Source: a virus. Taken from it: a DNA stretch of 28,111 nt. A program made the translations under genes and the position numbers. The DNA lies in the IMG/VR virus record IMGVR_UViG_3300044591_000524, positions 1 to 28,111 of that record. One strand, 5' to 3'. The notes under the pieces are model-generated. The model searched no databases, had not been told where the DNA came from, and saw only the letters and a list, made by a program, of their open reading frames with translations. Below, piece by piece: positions 7,868 to 16,168 of the stretch. Within the stretch, counting starts at the first letter, position 1. Every line of letters begins with the position of its first letter.

Positions 7868-9793
7868 TTATTTATTTAGGCTTCGGAAGTAGTTGTTTGC
7901 CTCAACTGCTGCTTTGTCTTGAGCGGTTTGAGGGGAACCATCGGGATTAACTAGCTTGTTGCCAGTAATACGCTCTTTACCTAATTTGACAACATCAATC
8001 ACCTCGTTGATTTGAGCAATGGCATCTTCTTCTGGCATATCTGGATCAAGTCCAGTAAATGCAATTGATGCCCTAGCTCCTTCAGAGTCAGAAAGCGCAC
8101 CCAAGCCCTTCATATCCTTAATGGCCTCCATGAAACCCATCGCCTCCACTTGCCTAAACAATGCCTTCGCTCCAGCACCCTTGGTTCCAGAGATGCTTGG
8201 AGACAACCATGTAGCACCAAACAAACGGCTAAATCCTTTGTGCGACTTTAATTTTTCTAATGCGGCGATAAACCGATCAGACTTATCCTTTGCTGCGGCC
8301 ATTGATTGCTGCATCTCCCTTTGAGACAGCTCTGCCTTTTGCTTTTGCTCTGCGGTTGGTGGTGCAGACATCACCTGTGCATCAGCTAGAGATCCATCTG
8401 GATTCCTTTGAACCTTGTAGGTTCCCATCGGGTCTAAACCGAACGCTTCGGCCTCTTGGCCTTTGACAATCTTAACTGCCTTTTGTTGCTTTGCTCCAGC
8501 TACTGGAACAAATCCCGGACGAACTTGATATTGCGGTGCTTGCTGGGCTGCTGGTTGAGGCTGAGCCATTCTCGGTTCAGTCGGCATGGCTCCACTTGGC
8601 GCGGCCTGTGATGTTGCCATTCCAGAACCTTCTTCAATCATACGGGCAACTTCAGCCTGTTGGTCTGGAGTCCCCATAGCCTGTTGGCTCATGTCTCCAC
8701 TCATGGAAAGTGCACCATCAATTTGAGAAGCGTTTGAACTTGTGCTGTAATCTGGCACATTGCTATATTGTTCAATCAATTGAGACATACCCTCCTTCGT
8801 TTTAGGGATTTTGTTTTTAGATATGGACCCAATAATCGAAAGTCTCTTGTTTGTCTTCCCACCAGTGTAATTTTCTGGGTTCTGGAAGAAATCAATCACC
8901 CTTGAATCCTTGTTTCCATGTCGATCTGCGGCTACATAGACCTTTCCGCTTTCTGCATCCTTAAATATAGTACCAAGTGGATACTTATTGGTATTTACGG
9001 CAACAACACCCTCAACAAGATTGGGACCAGTTGATGTATATCCTTTATTTGTCCACTTGTCTTGTAATTCATCTGGACCACCAACAGCTTTTCCAAAACT
9101 ATACGCAGTAGATGGTGCTATAATATCATTTTGAGAAGTCGGAGTCGGCATCGCCTCACCATCAACATAAGATGACTCGCCAAATCCCCACTTGTTAATA
9201 TCCTTAATGTACTTCCCAGCATCTGGGTCAAAAAACATTCCCTTCTCTTTATCGTAAGGGATGTCCATTTCAAATGTCTCTCCATCTGGAGAAGTAATGG
9301 TTGCTTTTTTGAGATCAAATGTTGGTTTTGCGCCTTGCGCAGCACTAAACTCAGTCGCCCTGGTGCGCCTTTCCTCCATCCCAAGCTTTTGTTGCTTGTA
9401 AATGGCCTCAGCCATTGCTTGTTCTTGCTGGATGGACATGTTGGAGCGATTCCGCATCTCACCAACACCCATGTTGATTAGGTTTGCAACCACCTCAGCT
9501 TCTGCAGCACGGTCAGAAAGTGGGATATTCTCATCACGCATCCGTTCTTTTGCGCTTTGAAGCGATGGAGCAAGATCTGGGAACAACTGGAGCGCAGCGT
9601 CAATCTGAAGGCTGCTTTGTTTGACAAGCTTCTTTTTCTCCCCCTGCTGCTTGAAGTAGTCCTTAACCTGCCCAGTTAGATCGGAAATTGATTGCTGCTG
9701 CTGCGCGTTTACCAGCGCATTAGCTTGGATTACTTGATTGTAATTTGGTGCTTGATACCCAGCCGTTTGTACTTGTCCTCCGTATAGTGCCAT
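7868..9793 (-). CDS. Internal virion (ejection) protein with 3D / double-psi beta-barrel peptidoglycan domain
   Basis: A 641-aa protein in the T7 gp15-like slot. Residues about 1-140 are coiled coil rich in Gln. At about 255-305 the pattern GVVAVNTNKYPLGTIF, followed after a short gap by YVAADRHGN and then VIDFF, matches the 3D domain (MltA/RlpA-type double-psi barrel), where PLGT and the two Asp (ADRHG and IDFF) mark the catalytic groove. This suggests a lytic transglycosylase that would open peptidoglycan during DNA ejection. The second half holds a Gln/Pro/Ala-rich linker (about 400-440) and a helical C-terminus. It starts at ATG 9793, five bases below the gp14-like gene, and ends 11 bases before the giant gene. 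The middle (8690-9360) is noticeably more AT-rich than its flanks. The 3D call is by motif only. Confidence 0.75.
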   Translation of the reverse strand: MALYGGQVQTAGYQAPNYNQVIQANALVNAQQQQSISDLTGQVKDYFKQQGEKKKLVKQSSLQIDAALQLFPDLAPSLQSAKERMRDENIPLSDRAAEAEVVANLINMGVGEMRNRSNMSIQQEQAMAEAIYKQQKLGMEERRTRATEFSAAQGAKPTFDLKKATITSPDGETFEMDIPYDKEKGMFFDPDAGKYIKDINKWGFGESSYVDGEAMPTPTSQNDIIAPSTAYSFGKAVGGPDELQDKWTNKGYTSTGPNLVEGVVAVNTNKYPLGTIFKDAESGKVYVAADRHGNKDSRVIDFFQNPENYTGGKTNKRLSIIGSISKNKIPKTKEGMSQLIEQYSNVPDYSTSSNASQIDGALSMSGDMSQQAMGTPDQQAEVARMIEEGSGMATSQAAPSGAMPTEPRMAQPQPAAQQAPQYQVRPGFVPVAGAKQQKAVKIVKGQEAEAFGLDPMGTYKVQRNPDGSLADAQVMSAPPTAEQKQKAELSQREMQQSMAAAKDKSDRFIAALEKLKSHKGFSRLFGATWLSPSISGTKGAGAKALFRQVEAMGFMEAIKDMKGLGALSDSEGARASIAFTGLDPDMPEEDAIAQINEVIDVVKLGKERITGNKLVNPDGSPQTAQDKAAVEANNYFRSLNK

Positions 9794-9797
9794 AATT

Positions 9798-11138
9798 TTA
9801 GATGTAGCTATATCTTACATTTCCCCAAGGGCTTTGTGCGGTTTGCATTCCAGCACCGCCACCTCCACCGCCAAAGTTAAATCCACCACCACCCATGTTC
9901 ATTCCAGCACCTATCATGGAGTTTCCAATGTTGCTCCACATTGCTGCTTTATTGGCTTCATTCTGAGCGTTGATGGCATAGTTTGCGGAATTTTGCTGAT
10001 TCGTCGCCCCACCCATTTCTCGTGCAAGGTTAAGCGGAAGGTTGTAATCAAGGTTAGCACCCATTGTGTTACCAAGGTTAAGACCAATGTTTGCCATGTT
10101 AGTCCCAGCGGTGTAGGACTGTGGCGTTTGGTTAAGTAGATTCAGACCCGGAGTGGTGTAGAATCCTCCTGCTGCATTGTAAGCATTTGTCGCCGCTGTT
10201 CCAGCATCGTTACGCATATTCGCACGCATCTTCTCAATGTCTTGAAGCTGATTGAGTCCAGCCTGTTGCATGTCTGCGGTTGTGGTTGCGCCAGTAATGC
10301 CTTGATTAAACAACGCTTGTTGCTCTTGGAATCTTAGGTTGGCAAGATTTTGGCGTTGATCGAATGCCTGTTGCCCAGCCTGTGATGCTTGCGCCCTGCG
10401 TCCAGCTAATGCTGACTCACGGTTTTGGATCTCTGATGCAATTGCGGCATTGCCACCCAGCCTTCCAGCCGATTGTGCGGCCTCCCGTGCTGTCTGTTGT
10501 GCCAAGCGTTGTTCTTGTGCAGAGAGCGTGCCGCGACGAGCATAGGCTTCTTGCGCCATTTGGTTTGCCATTGCGGCATCTTGCTCTGCGGCTTGGATGG
10601 TGGGGTTGAAGGTCTGCGGACGAATCCCGTATGTCCCAAGTGCCTCCCCCATGCGCCCAGCATAAGCCCCTTCAGCACCCGCTGCTTGGCCTGCTAGATC
10701 TTGCATGTTTTTGACCTGTGCCGCTTGTTCTGGGGAAAGTGACTCCATGAGTCCACGGGTCATTCCAGCCTGATCGGTCATCGTCCCCAAGTCCGCTTCA
10801 CGAAGGCGAGCTATTGCATCCGATTCGCCACCAGCAGCCAGATCACGAAGTCCTTGGAATCCAGTCACTCCTTGCTGACCAAACTCAAAGCCTTGTTTAA
10901 TGAACTCTGGGGAATACTGCTTGTTAAGGTCTAGAAAATTCGGAAGCGCACTACCGTAGTACCCAACGGTTCCTGCTAGTTGCTTTTCTGCAATGCTTTT
11001 GCCACCCTTTGTGCCTCTTTTGAATATATCAACTGGAGCAGGAGCTGGGCCTCCACCTTTTCCTGCTCGACTTGCACCATAAATTGAAGCTCCCGCCCCA
11101 ACAACCGCTGTGCCAATCCCAATAGCAGCCATACTCAT
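9798..11138 (-). CDS. Internal virion protein, T7 gp14-like
   Basis: A 446-aa protein starting with a short Gly/Ala hydrophobic segment (residues 3-22, AAIGIGTAVVGAGASIYGAS) that could cross or insert in a membrane. A long Ala/Gln/Arg-rich helical region follows (about 100-330), and then an Asn/Gly-rich tail ending in Gly repeats (FNFGGGGGGAG). The layout of small hydrophobic N-terminus, Gln/Ala helices and Gly-rich end is common among podovirus ejection proteins made first of the gp14-gp15-gp16 series, and here two larger ejection-type genes follow directly. Its start overlaps the preceding stop (ATGA at 11138). Low complexity makes homology from motifs impossible; the call is from order and composition. 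Confidence 0.65.
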   Translation of the reverse strand: MSMAAIGIGTAVVGAGASIYGASRAGKGGGPAPAPVDIFKRGTKGGKSIAEKQLAGTVGYYGSALPNFLDLNKQYSPEFIKQGFEFGQQGVTGFQGLRDLAAGGESDAIARLREADLGTMTDQAGMTRGLMESLSPEQAAQVKNMQDLAGQAAGAEGAYAGRMGEALGTYGIRPQTFNPTIQAAEQDAAMANQMAQEAYARRGTLSAQEQRLAQQTAREAAQSAGRLGGNAAIASEIQNRESALAGRRAQASQAGQQAFDQRQNLANLRFQEQQALFNQGITGATTTADMQQAGLNQLQDIEKMRANMRNDAGTAATNAYNAAGGFYTTPGLNLLNQTPQSYTAGTNMANIGLNLGNTMGANLDYNLPLNLAREMGGATNQQNSANYAINAQNEANKAAMWSNIGNSMIGAGMNMGGGGFNFGGGGGGAGMQTAQSPWGNVRYSYI

Positions 11139-11680
11139 GGTGTCACCCCGCTTTCAAGATTTAATGGATGTTCTTCAATTTTAATCATATCGTCAATTGC
11201 GTTAATTGTTACAGAACTAGATACATTCTTGCTCCATGCTAGGGCCATGTCTTCATCATCCAGCAAAGGATTGTGTAGTTTTTCTGAAACTGTTTTTACG
11301 ATCTCGTCTGGATCTGTTATATTTTCTGGGTTTGGGTGAAATGTAGTCCATGTGGTGTCTTGTTTCACATGCAAAAACCTTTTGGTTCCGGGGTTAGTTA
11401 CCCCCATGTATGGTGCAATATAGGTAATTGGCCCATCTGGGGTAATGACATCAACCTCTCCATAGCTTATTACAAACGGATGCTTTGTGTTGTGAGTAAC
11501 AGACATCACCAATGAACCAGCAGGCATGAATATGGTTCTGGTGTATAACCCCGGCGTAAAAACATGAGTTAAAGGCAGGTCAACCTTCTCATTAGATTTG
11601 CACATCGCATACTCAATCTTATCCACCTCGCTACAGGTAGCGAGTACATCTGGGTCGATGTGTGATAGATCAATGTTCAT
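11135..11680 (-). CDS. Cupin-like phage structural or assembly protein
   Basis: A 181-aa protein whose centre (residues about 36-115) reads as a small beta-barrel: LPLTHVFTPGLYTRTIFMPA, then GSLVMSVTHNTKHPFVISYG, then a strand ending VITPDGPITYIAPY, and a further strand with TKRFLHVKQDTTWTTFHPN. The spacing of G, H and the xHPN ending resembles single-domain cupins found among phage tail genes. The His residues (THNTKH and FHPN) could hold a metal, but no enzyme activity is inferred. The C-terminal 60 residues are an acidic helix. It lies between the fiber and the gp14-like gene, so a tail or assembly role is the simplest view. The leader before ATG 11680 has no Shine-Dalgarno. Confidence 0.6.
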   Translation of the reverse strand: MNIDLSHIDPDVLATCSEVDKIEYAMCKSNEKVDLPLTHVFTPGLYTRTIFMPAGSLVMSVTHNTKHPFVISYGEVDVITPDGPITYIAPYMGVTNPGTKRFLHVKQDTTWTTFHPNPENITDPDEIVKTVSEKLHNPLLDDEDMALAWSKNVSSSVTINAIDDMIKIEEHPLNLESGVTP

Positions 11681-11710
11681 ATATTGCTATTGCTTTTGCT
11701 AAATGCTGGT

Positions 11711-12964
11711 TCATCGAATCACCATGATATTTATCTCTGGGGAATCTACAAGGCCACCAGTAGAGTGAACGCGAATTTGAAATGATGATGTTGTTTTAGT
11801 CCCGTTAGATACGGCAGATACAAAGTAATTTCCCGGGCTTGTGCCAGCATCCCTAGCAAACCCAACAATTGCGTAACTTGTGTCATCCATCGGTGTAGTG
11901 AGATTTATTGTGTACTGCCCAGTTCCAGTTCTTGAAACCGAATCAACATTCCCATCTTGTCTTATTGCAACTGAACCTGATGTCCCGTTAAAATTAACCC
12001 ACGCTCTAACACCAAAAATCGGAGCAAGACCACTTTGGTTGCCATCTAGCTTGGATGCGGTAATAGCGGAGTTGCTTACGGTTGAGGCGGATGACGCATT
12101 GCCAGTCACATTGCCAGTCAAAGGCCCAGAGAATGCGGTTGCGGTTACGGTTCCGTTGACATCAAGTTTAGTGCTTGGATTATTCATCCCAATCCCCACA
12201 TTCCCGCTTGAGCTAATGCGCATGCGTTCTGCGGCGTTAGTTCCAAAAACTAATGGTAACGCTCCATATGACGCTACTGAAAACGAATTATCAGAACCAG
12301 TTCCAAACCAAGTTGCATAATTGCCAATAAATCCAACCAAAGACTCTTGGTTTGTTAGCATCATCCCACATGATGTGTTTGTGCTAGAGTTTATAGCAAA
12401 CTTTTGTTGTGGATTTGCTGTCCCAATCCCCACATTCCCGCTTGCGGTGATACGCATGCGTTCTTGGGCTGATGTTTGAAGCGTCACCGCACCCGCGCCA
12501 TAATGAACAATAGATACAATCCCGGTTCCTGTATTTTCAATTGCAAAATTACCATTTGCCCCATCCCCACGAATTATTCTTGATTCATAATCAGTCCCCG
12601 GAACGGCATGAAAGTCAATATAAGAACTTTGATTGGTTGTAATGCCGCCGCCTAGTTCTAATGCGGGTTGCACGGTGGTTACTCCGCTTGACCATGTGGG
12701 TGCGTATGTAGACAACTTCTCTGGGGTAACATTGCCATTGGTAATGGCAATGGTTGTAACCGAATTTGACGCAAGTCGGCTTGAGTTGATGGCATTAGCA
12801 GAGATGCTCAACTTGCCAGACGCAATATCCAGTCCACCGCTTCCACCAGATCCACCAAGAACAGCGTCACCAGTCATCACGGTTTCGTCGATGATGTTAT
12901 TCATCTTCGTGCTAGTGATCGTGTCAGTAGCAGTAAAGGTGTATGTTGTATTAACCGCGCCCAT
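11711..12964 (-). CDS. Tail fiber / receptor-binding protein
   Basis: A 417-aa protein with the features of trimeric beta-structured fibers. The N-terminal part is Thr/Ser/Asn-rich (residues 1-90). Two related repeats follow, each with ERMRI.(A/S)SGNVGIG..NP at about 166-185 and 245-265, and then LDVNGTVTATAFSGPLTGNV and TGNASSAS at about 268-295. Such repeats are widespread in phage fibers and usually form the shaft. The last 110 residues (from about WVNFNGTSG) contain a compact beta domain ending in IMVIR, likely the tip that binds the cell surface. No chaperone or autoprotease signature is visible. It is separated from the nozzle-like gene by three bases and is more AT-rich than its neighbours (38% GC in one sampled line). 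Confidence 0.85.
   Translation of the reverse strand: MGAVNTTYTFTATDTITSTKMNNIIDETVMTGDAVLGGSGGSGGLDIASGKLSISANAINSSRLASNSVTTIAITNGNVTPEKLSTYAPTWSSGVTTVQPALELGGGITTNQSSYIDFHAVPGTDYESRIIRGDGANGNFAIENTGTGIVSIVHYGAGAVTLQTSAQERMRITASGNVGIGTANPQQKFAINSSTNTSCGMMLTNQESLVGFIGNYATWFGTGSDNSFSVASYGALPLVFGTNAAERMRISSSGNVGIGMNNPSTKLDVNGTVTATAFSGPLTGNVTGNASSASTVSNSAITASKLDGNQSGLAPIFGVRAWVNFNGTSGSVAIRQDGNVDSVSRTGTGQYTINLTTPMDDTSYAIVGFARDAGTSPGNYFVSAVSNGTKTTSSFQIRVHSTGGLVDSPEINIMVIR
12187..12444. repeat. Two copies of a 23-bp direct repeat inside the fiber gene
   Basis: Bases 12187-12209 and 12422-12444 are identical and continue with close similarity for another 20 bases (both include CGCATGCGTTC). They encode the GNVGIG part of the fiber shaft repeat, so they are best explained by duplication of a protein module. 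Such repeats could allow recombinational change of the fiber. Confidence 0.85.
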
Positions 12965-12967
12965 AAC

Positions 12968-15436
12968 TTATTTCTGTGAGATGATTTGTCTATTTGTTAC
13001 TGATCCAGCAACTTTGATTGAGTTTATCTTGGCTGAACCCTGTGTCCTTGTCAAGATCATGGTTCCTGTATAGCCCCTAATGCCACCAAGCCTGCACCTA
13101 ATGCTTGCGGTTTCAGCCTCTTGGTTGATTGATTGTAGGATTTGTCCATCAAGGAATTGAGTGGTAGTTCCAATAGTCGATGAGTTGTCTGGGTCTTCAG
13201 CGGCGAACTCAATTAGGTATTCAGAATTCTGGCTCGGCAACCCCTGCATATTGATCTGCGAGTCTGTGTACCTTTTCCGCTCCAATGTCTCAAGGTCGTA
13301 ACCACGGGTGATTAGTTTGGACAGAATTGGTGCAGATGTTTTGACATCATTGGTGTTGGACACGCTGATGTTGTCATTTGAGTCATCAAATGCCTCCAAT
13401 TGGTGCAATCCACCGTTAGCGGTAACAGCATATAGGTTGTTTCTAACCCCCGCTGAACCAACAATAAGGTCTTCGATCAAAAATCTAGTGTCACCAAAGG
13501 TATCTAGCGACTCCCAGCCTCCATTTAGGAAGTTGTATACCAAAATTGAGTTGTTCCCGCGAGCATCGTTAACGCCCGGAGCGGAATCCAGCGGAACCGC
13601 AAGGTAGTACCTGTTATCAAACAAGATTCCAACTGACTTGTTGGACAAATCCTTGTTGAGCCTGTCAATGTAAGGCTGGATGTTCTTGGAAATTGGCTCC
13701 TCGGCCCCGCGAAGGTTGTAATCGTTAAGGAACTCCACACCATACACCCCATCATCCGACAGGAACATCATGGTGTTGGCCCTCATGACCACAGACTTGC
13801 GAGCTAAGCAGCCAACCTCGGAGGTTAGTTCTGTAACCCTAGTGTCTAGAAGCGTCCCCTGCGTCCCCTTAATCTGGTGGATGCTGTTCCTGTTGAGGAC
13901 AATCAACGCATCGTCGTAGAACCCATGCATCCCAACCACATAGTCAGCAGTACCACCAGAAATACGAAACTGGTTTTCGATCTGGTCAAAGGTCGTGGTG
14001 TCAAGAATGTCGGATACGGCAATCTCGTCTGTGATCTTGCGGTCGGTGTAGGTGACTGCGTTGTAAGCCCCAGACTGGTCGTAGTAGTACGGAACCCACA
14101 GGCGGCGTTGAAAGTGAACACCCCAAGGCGCACCCGGTTGATGCATAAACCCACCACCCTCGCTGAACCTACCACCAAACTCAATCTGACCAGTGGAACC
14201 ACTTGCCGTGATGTTTGCCACAGGCGCAAAGAATTTGATATTTGTCAGCGTTGCAGACGACACTTGAAAGTCTTTTCCAACAATTGCAGAGAATTCTGGA
14301 ACCGTGCTTTCGTAAACCCTAATAACATCACCAGCAAATACTGTATCATTGGATACGCCAAGGTTTAAGGAAACCTCTCCATTAGAAACCGAAACTTGGT
14401 TACCGCTAGAGTTAAATACTTGTGGTTGAGTGTAAGCCCCGCCCGGAGAGAAGGTGAATCCGTCAGTCATGGTGGCGGCAGTTACCACAAAGGTCTGGGT
14501 CTGACTTGTAGTAAAGGTATATTGGAACTGGTCTTGAGTTAGACCCGCGCCAGAAAGAACCGTAAATGTTCCATTGGCTGGAGTGCCACCAGTTAGACCA
14601 GCAATCACCACAGATGTGCCTGCCACAAGCCCGTGTTCACGGACGCGCATTGTAACGGTGGTTCCACTCTGTGACGCAGAAAGAATGGGCCTACCATTAG
14701 GATACCACTCCAACGCCTGCTGCCCCTCTCGGAATAGCATCACCTTGTCAAACACTTGAATCATGTCGGTGTCCGCGCCCAAGGCAGTTCCAGCTGGATA
14801 TGCGATATTCTCTGGAACATAGGCGGAATTAGACTCAACAGCAGCCAAGTCAATCTTCTTAGCAACCGTGTCCAACGCCACAATCACATATTCTTTATTA
14901 TTGGTGTTGGGGTCGCTGAACAGACAGGAGGCTCGGACATTGGCGTTAGCTGCATCGTTAATCGGCATCTGGGACAATGTGCCAGTCCCGGAAACCGCAG
15001 TCACCCCAGTTACGGGGAAGCTCAATTGGTTCGCTGAAACATAAGTCAGCACCTTGGCCCCGTTGTTGTTAGTGCCAGTAAAGGTCAGTCCAGCTACTAC
15101 AGCATACCCGCTAGAACCTGCCTCAAACCCATGATTGGCGGACATGGTAATCGTTACCACATTTGAGGCGTATGTCGCTGACGAGATGGTCTTGGCAACA
15201 TCAATCAAATAGAATGGCAACTGCAACGGATCACCACCAACGGTCAATGCCCCAGTTCTAGAAACCACCACCTTGCGGGGCTTCCAGTAACCCTCCATGC
15301 GCCCGTTCAAGGACTCTCTAACCTCTCCGGGCTTCAACTGGTTTAGCTGCAACCTCTGGTTCACGCCAACAAACCCACGATCACCATCCTCGGCAATCGA
15401 GTCATCCATCCCACCAGTGGATCGGAACTGCGACAT
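12968..15436 (-). CDS. Large beta-rich tail protein, nozzle / tubular protein B-like
   Basis: An 822-aa protein. The N-terminal 60 residues resemble the start of podovirus nozzle proteins (GFVGVNQRLQLNQLKPGEVR and then ESLNGRMEGYWKPRKVV). The next 250 residues contain three Ig-like or carbohydrate-module-like repeats, each with a GL.G......NGT or G..FTGTNNNGA pattern. From about 440 onward come blades of a beta-propeller: HFQRRLWVPYYYDQSGAYNA, FRISGGTADYVVGMHGFYDD, ALIVLNRNSIHQIKG, DNRYYLAVPLDSAPGVN and ILVYNFLNGGWESLD. This arrangement suits the hexameric distal tube that carries the fibers. Its ATG shares bases with the stop of the small upstream gene (TAATG). The exact T7 gp12 equivalence is inferred from fold-like motifs and position. 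Confidence 0.7.
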   Translation of the reverse strand: MSQFRSTGGMDDSIAEDGDRGFVGVNQRLQLNQLKPGEVRESLNGRMEGYWKPRKVVVSRTGALTVGGDPLQLPFYLIDVAKTISSATYASNVVTITMSANHGFEAGSSGYAVVAGLTFTGTNNNGAKVLTYVSANQLSFPVTGVTAVSGTGTLSQMPINDAANANVRASCLFSDPNTNNKEYVIVALDTVAKKIDLAAVESNSAYVPENIAYPAGTALGADTDMIQVFDKVMLFREGQQALEWYPNGRPILSASQSGTTVTMRVREHGLVAGTSVVIAGLTGGTPANGTFTVLSGAGLTQDQFQYTFTTSQTQTFVVTAATMTDGFTFSPGGAYTQPQVFNSSGNQVSVSNGEVSLNLGVSNDTVFAGDVIRVYESTVPEFSAIVGKDFQVSSATLTNIKFFAPVANITASGSTGQIEFGGRFSEGGGFMHQPGAPWGVHFQRRLWVPYYYDQSGAYNAVTYTDRKITDEIAVSDILDTTTFDQIENQFRISGGTADYVVGMHGFYDDALIVLNRNSIHQIKGTQGTLLDTRVTELTSEVGCLARKSVVMRANTMMFLSDDGVYGVEFLNDYNLRGAEEPISKNIQPYIDRLNKDLSNKSVGILFDNRYYLAVPLDSAPGVNDARGNNSILVYNFLNGGWESLDTFGDTRFLIEDLIVGSAGVRNNLYAVTANGGLHQLEAFDDSNDNISVSNTNDVKTSAPILSKLITRGYDLETLERKRYTDSQINMQGLPSQNSEYLIEFAAEDPDNSSTIGTTTQFLDGQILQSINQEAETASIRCRLGGIRGYTGTMILTRTQGSAKINSIKVAGSVTNRQIISQK

Positions 15437-15690
15437 TAGGCGCGGTAACCAATAACAACACCAGATGTCACGGCAAAGCTGTTGATCGTACCACCAAGGC
15501 CAAACCCAGCAGGGATCGTAATGGTGATCAACTTGGAACCAGAATCCGTAAGGTTAGGCGCAGAGATTGCACTCAACACCGTGTCGTTCACGAACTGAAC
15601 CCAACGGAACGGGCCTACAGCACTGCCACCAGCATTGTACACTTGGCCGCCACCTTGACCCTGCAAATCGTATGAATCGCCTCTAGGCAT
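15436..15690 (-). CDS. Small beta-rich virion surface protein
   Basis: An 84-aa protein, the first of the leftward virion operon in this window. It has an N-terminal Gly-rich loop (LQGQGGGQVYNAGGSAVGPF) and alternating strands ending in SGVVIGYRA. The pattern of W..FVNDTVLSAI....L, ITIPAGFGLGGTINSF and VTSGVVIGYR resembles small phage spike-base or decoration proteins that form a beta-sandwich. No enzyme motif is present. Translational coupling to the nozzle-like gene (TAATG) suggests they act in the same structure. The ATG at 15690 follows an AT-rich leader (TTGATACTTTATTACGATT) without Shine-Dalgarno. Confidence 0.65.
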   Translation of the reverse strand: MPRGDSYDLQGQGGGQVYNAGGSAVGPFRWVQFVNDTVLSAISAPNLTDSGSKLITITIPAGFGLGGTINSFAVTSGVVIGYRA

Positions 15691-15881
15691 AATCGTAATA
15701 AAGTATCAACCCAACACCATGTCGGGCATGCTTCTCAAATGCGGAGGGAATCACCATGCGTCAAGGGGGAACTTGTGGGTGTCATTGACCCCCCATTCAC
15801 CCCACCCCAGTATATAGAGGATACAGAGGATACAGAAGAAGGTGTGATAGAGAAGACAAAGAAGATTGAGACGAAGTGGAA

Positions 15882-15910
15882 TTGACACGCAGGGGATGAA
15901 CCACTACCAT
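15882..15910 (+). promoter_or_regulatory. Candidate sigma70 promoter for tRNA-Asn
   Basis: A perfect -35 box TTGACA (15882-15887) is followed after exactly 17 bases by TACCAT (15905-15910), four of six matches to TATAAT. The orientation is rightward and the predicted start is about 50 bases before the tRNA. No plus-strand protein gene follows, so the tRNA is the only obvious target. Confidence 0.5.
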
Positions 15911-15969
15911 CCAGCCAACAACACCTCCCACGCCTCTCTACGATGCGCACCAAGGGGGGTTGCTTTTTA

Positions 15970-16044
15970 TCCTGTGTAGCTCAGGGGCAGAGCAAGCGAC
16001 TGTTAATCGCTAGGTCGTTGGTTCGATCCCAACCGCAGGAGCCA
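15970..16044 (+). tRNA. tRNA-Asn(GTT) with encoded CCA
   Basis: A full cloverleaf can be drawn by eye. The acceptor stem is TCCTGTG (15970-15976) with CGCAGGA (16034-16040), including one G-T pair. The D arm is GCTC/GAGC, and the anticodon stem AGCGA/TCGCT surrounds the loop CTGTTAA with anticodon GTT at 16002-16004. A 5-base variable loop and a T arm GTTGG/CCAAC with loop TTCGATC follow. G16041 is the discriminator and CCA is encoded at 16042-16044. It lies on the strand opposite to every protein gene. A phage tRNA that reads AAC/AAU is the plain interpretation; tRNA genes are also common phage attachment sites, but no integrase or repeated tRNA end was seen. Confidence 0.95.
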
Positions 16045-16061
16045 TAAGTCAAGCGTAAGTG

Positions 16062-16116
16062 CCACCCACGGGTTCGCGTGCCGAGTACCAAACGCTCTTG
16101 CAGAGGCGCGGGGTGG
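16062..16116 (+). other. Foldable three-way-junction-like element just behind the tRNA
   Basis: Outer arms CCACC (16062-16066) and GGTGG (16112-16116) enclose two hairpins: CACG/CGTG (16067-16070 with 16077-16080, loop GGTTCG) and CGCTCT/AGA-GCG (16093-16098 with 16102-16108, one bulged G, loop TGC). The element begins 17 bases after the tRNA CCA, so it would be in the same transcript. It has no T tract and is not a canonical terminator. It could be a small structured RNA, a tRNA-processing or 3' stability element, or chance. Confidence 0.3.
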
Positions 16117-16152
16117 TAGCGTCAAATTGCAGGGGGAACGCCAACTTGGCAA

Positions 16153-16168
16153 GTTCCCAGTCGGGAAC
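16153..16168. promoter_or_regulatory. Perfect 6-bp-arm palindrome, operator candidate
   Basis: GTTCCC (16153-16158) and GGGAAC (16163-16168) are perfect inverted arms around AGTC. A related palindrome with the same TTCCCAGTC and GGGAAC words lies at 17411-17428 on the other side of the HNH gene. The adjacent AACTTGGCAAGTT (16143-16155) is also a dyad. A shared dimeric regulator is possible; as an RNA hairpin it has no T tract. Confidence 0.35.

Noticed and set aside
15735-15953. 72-codon minus-strand frame in the tRNA region
   Set aside because: Composition looks like translated noise, there is no ribosome site, and it overlaps the candidate promoters and the tandem repeat.
15970-16044. tRNA as proof of an integrated prophage
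   Set aside because: Phage genes continue on both sides and neither an integrase nor a duplicated tRNA end is visible, so an attachment site cannot be claimed.
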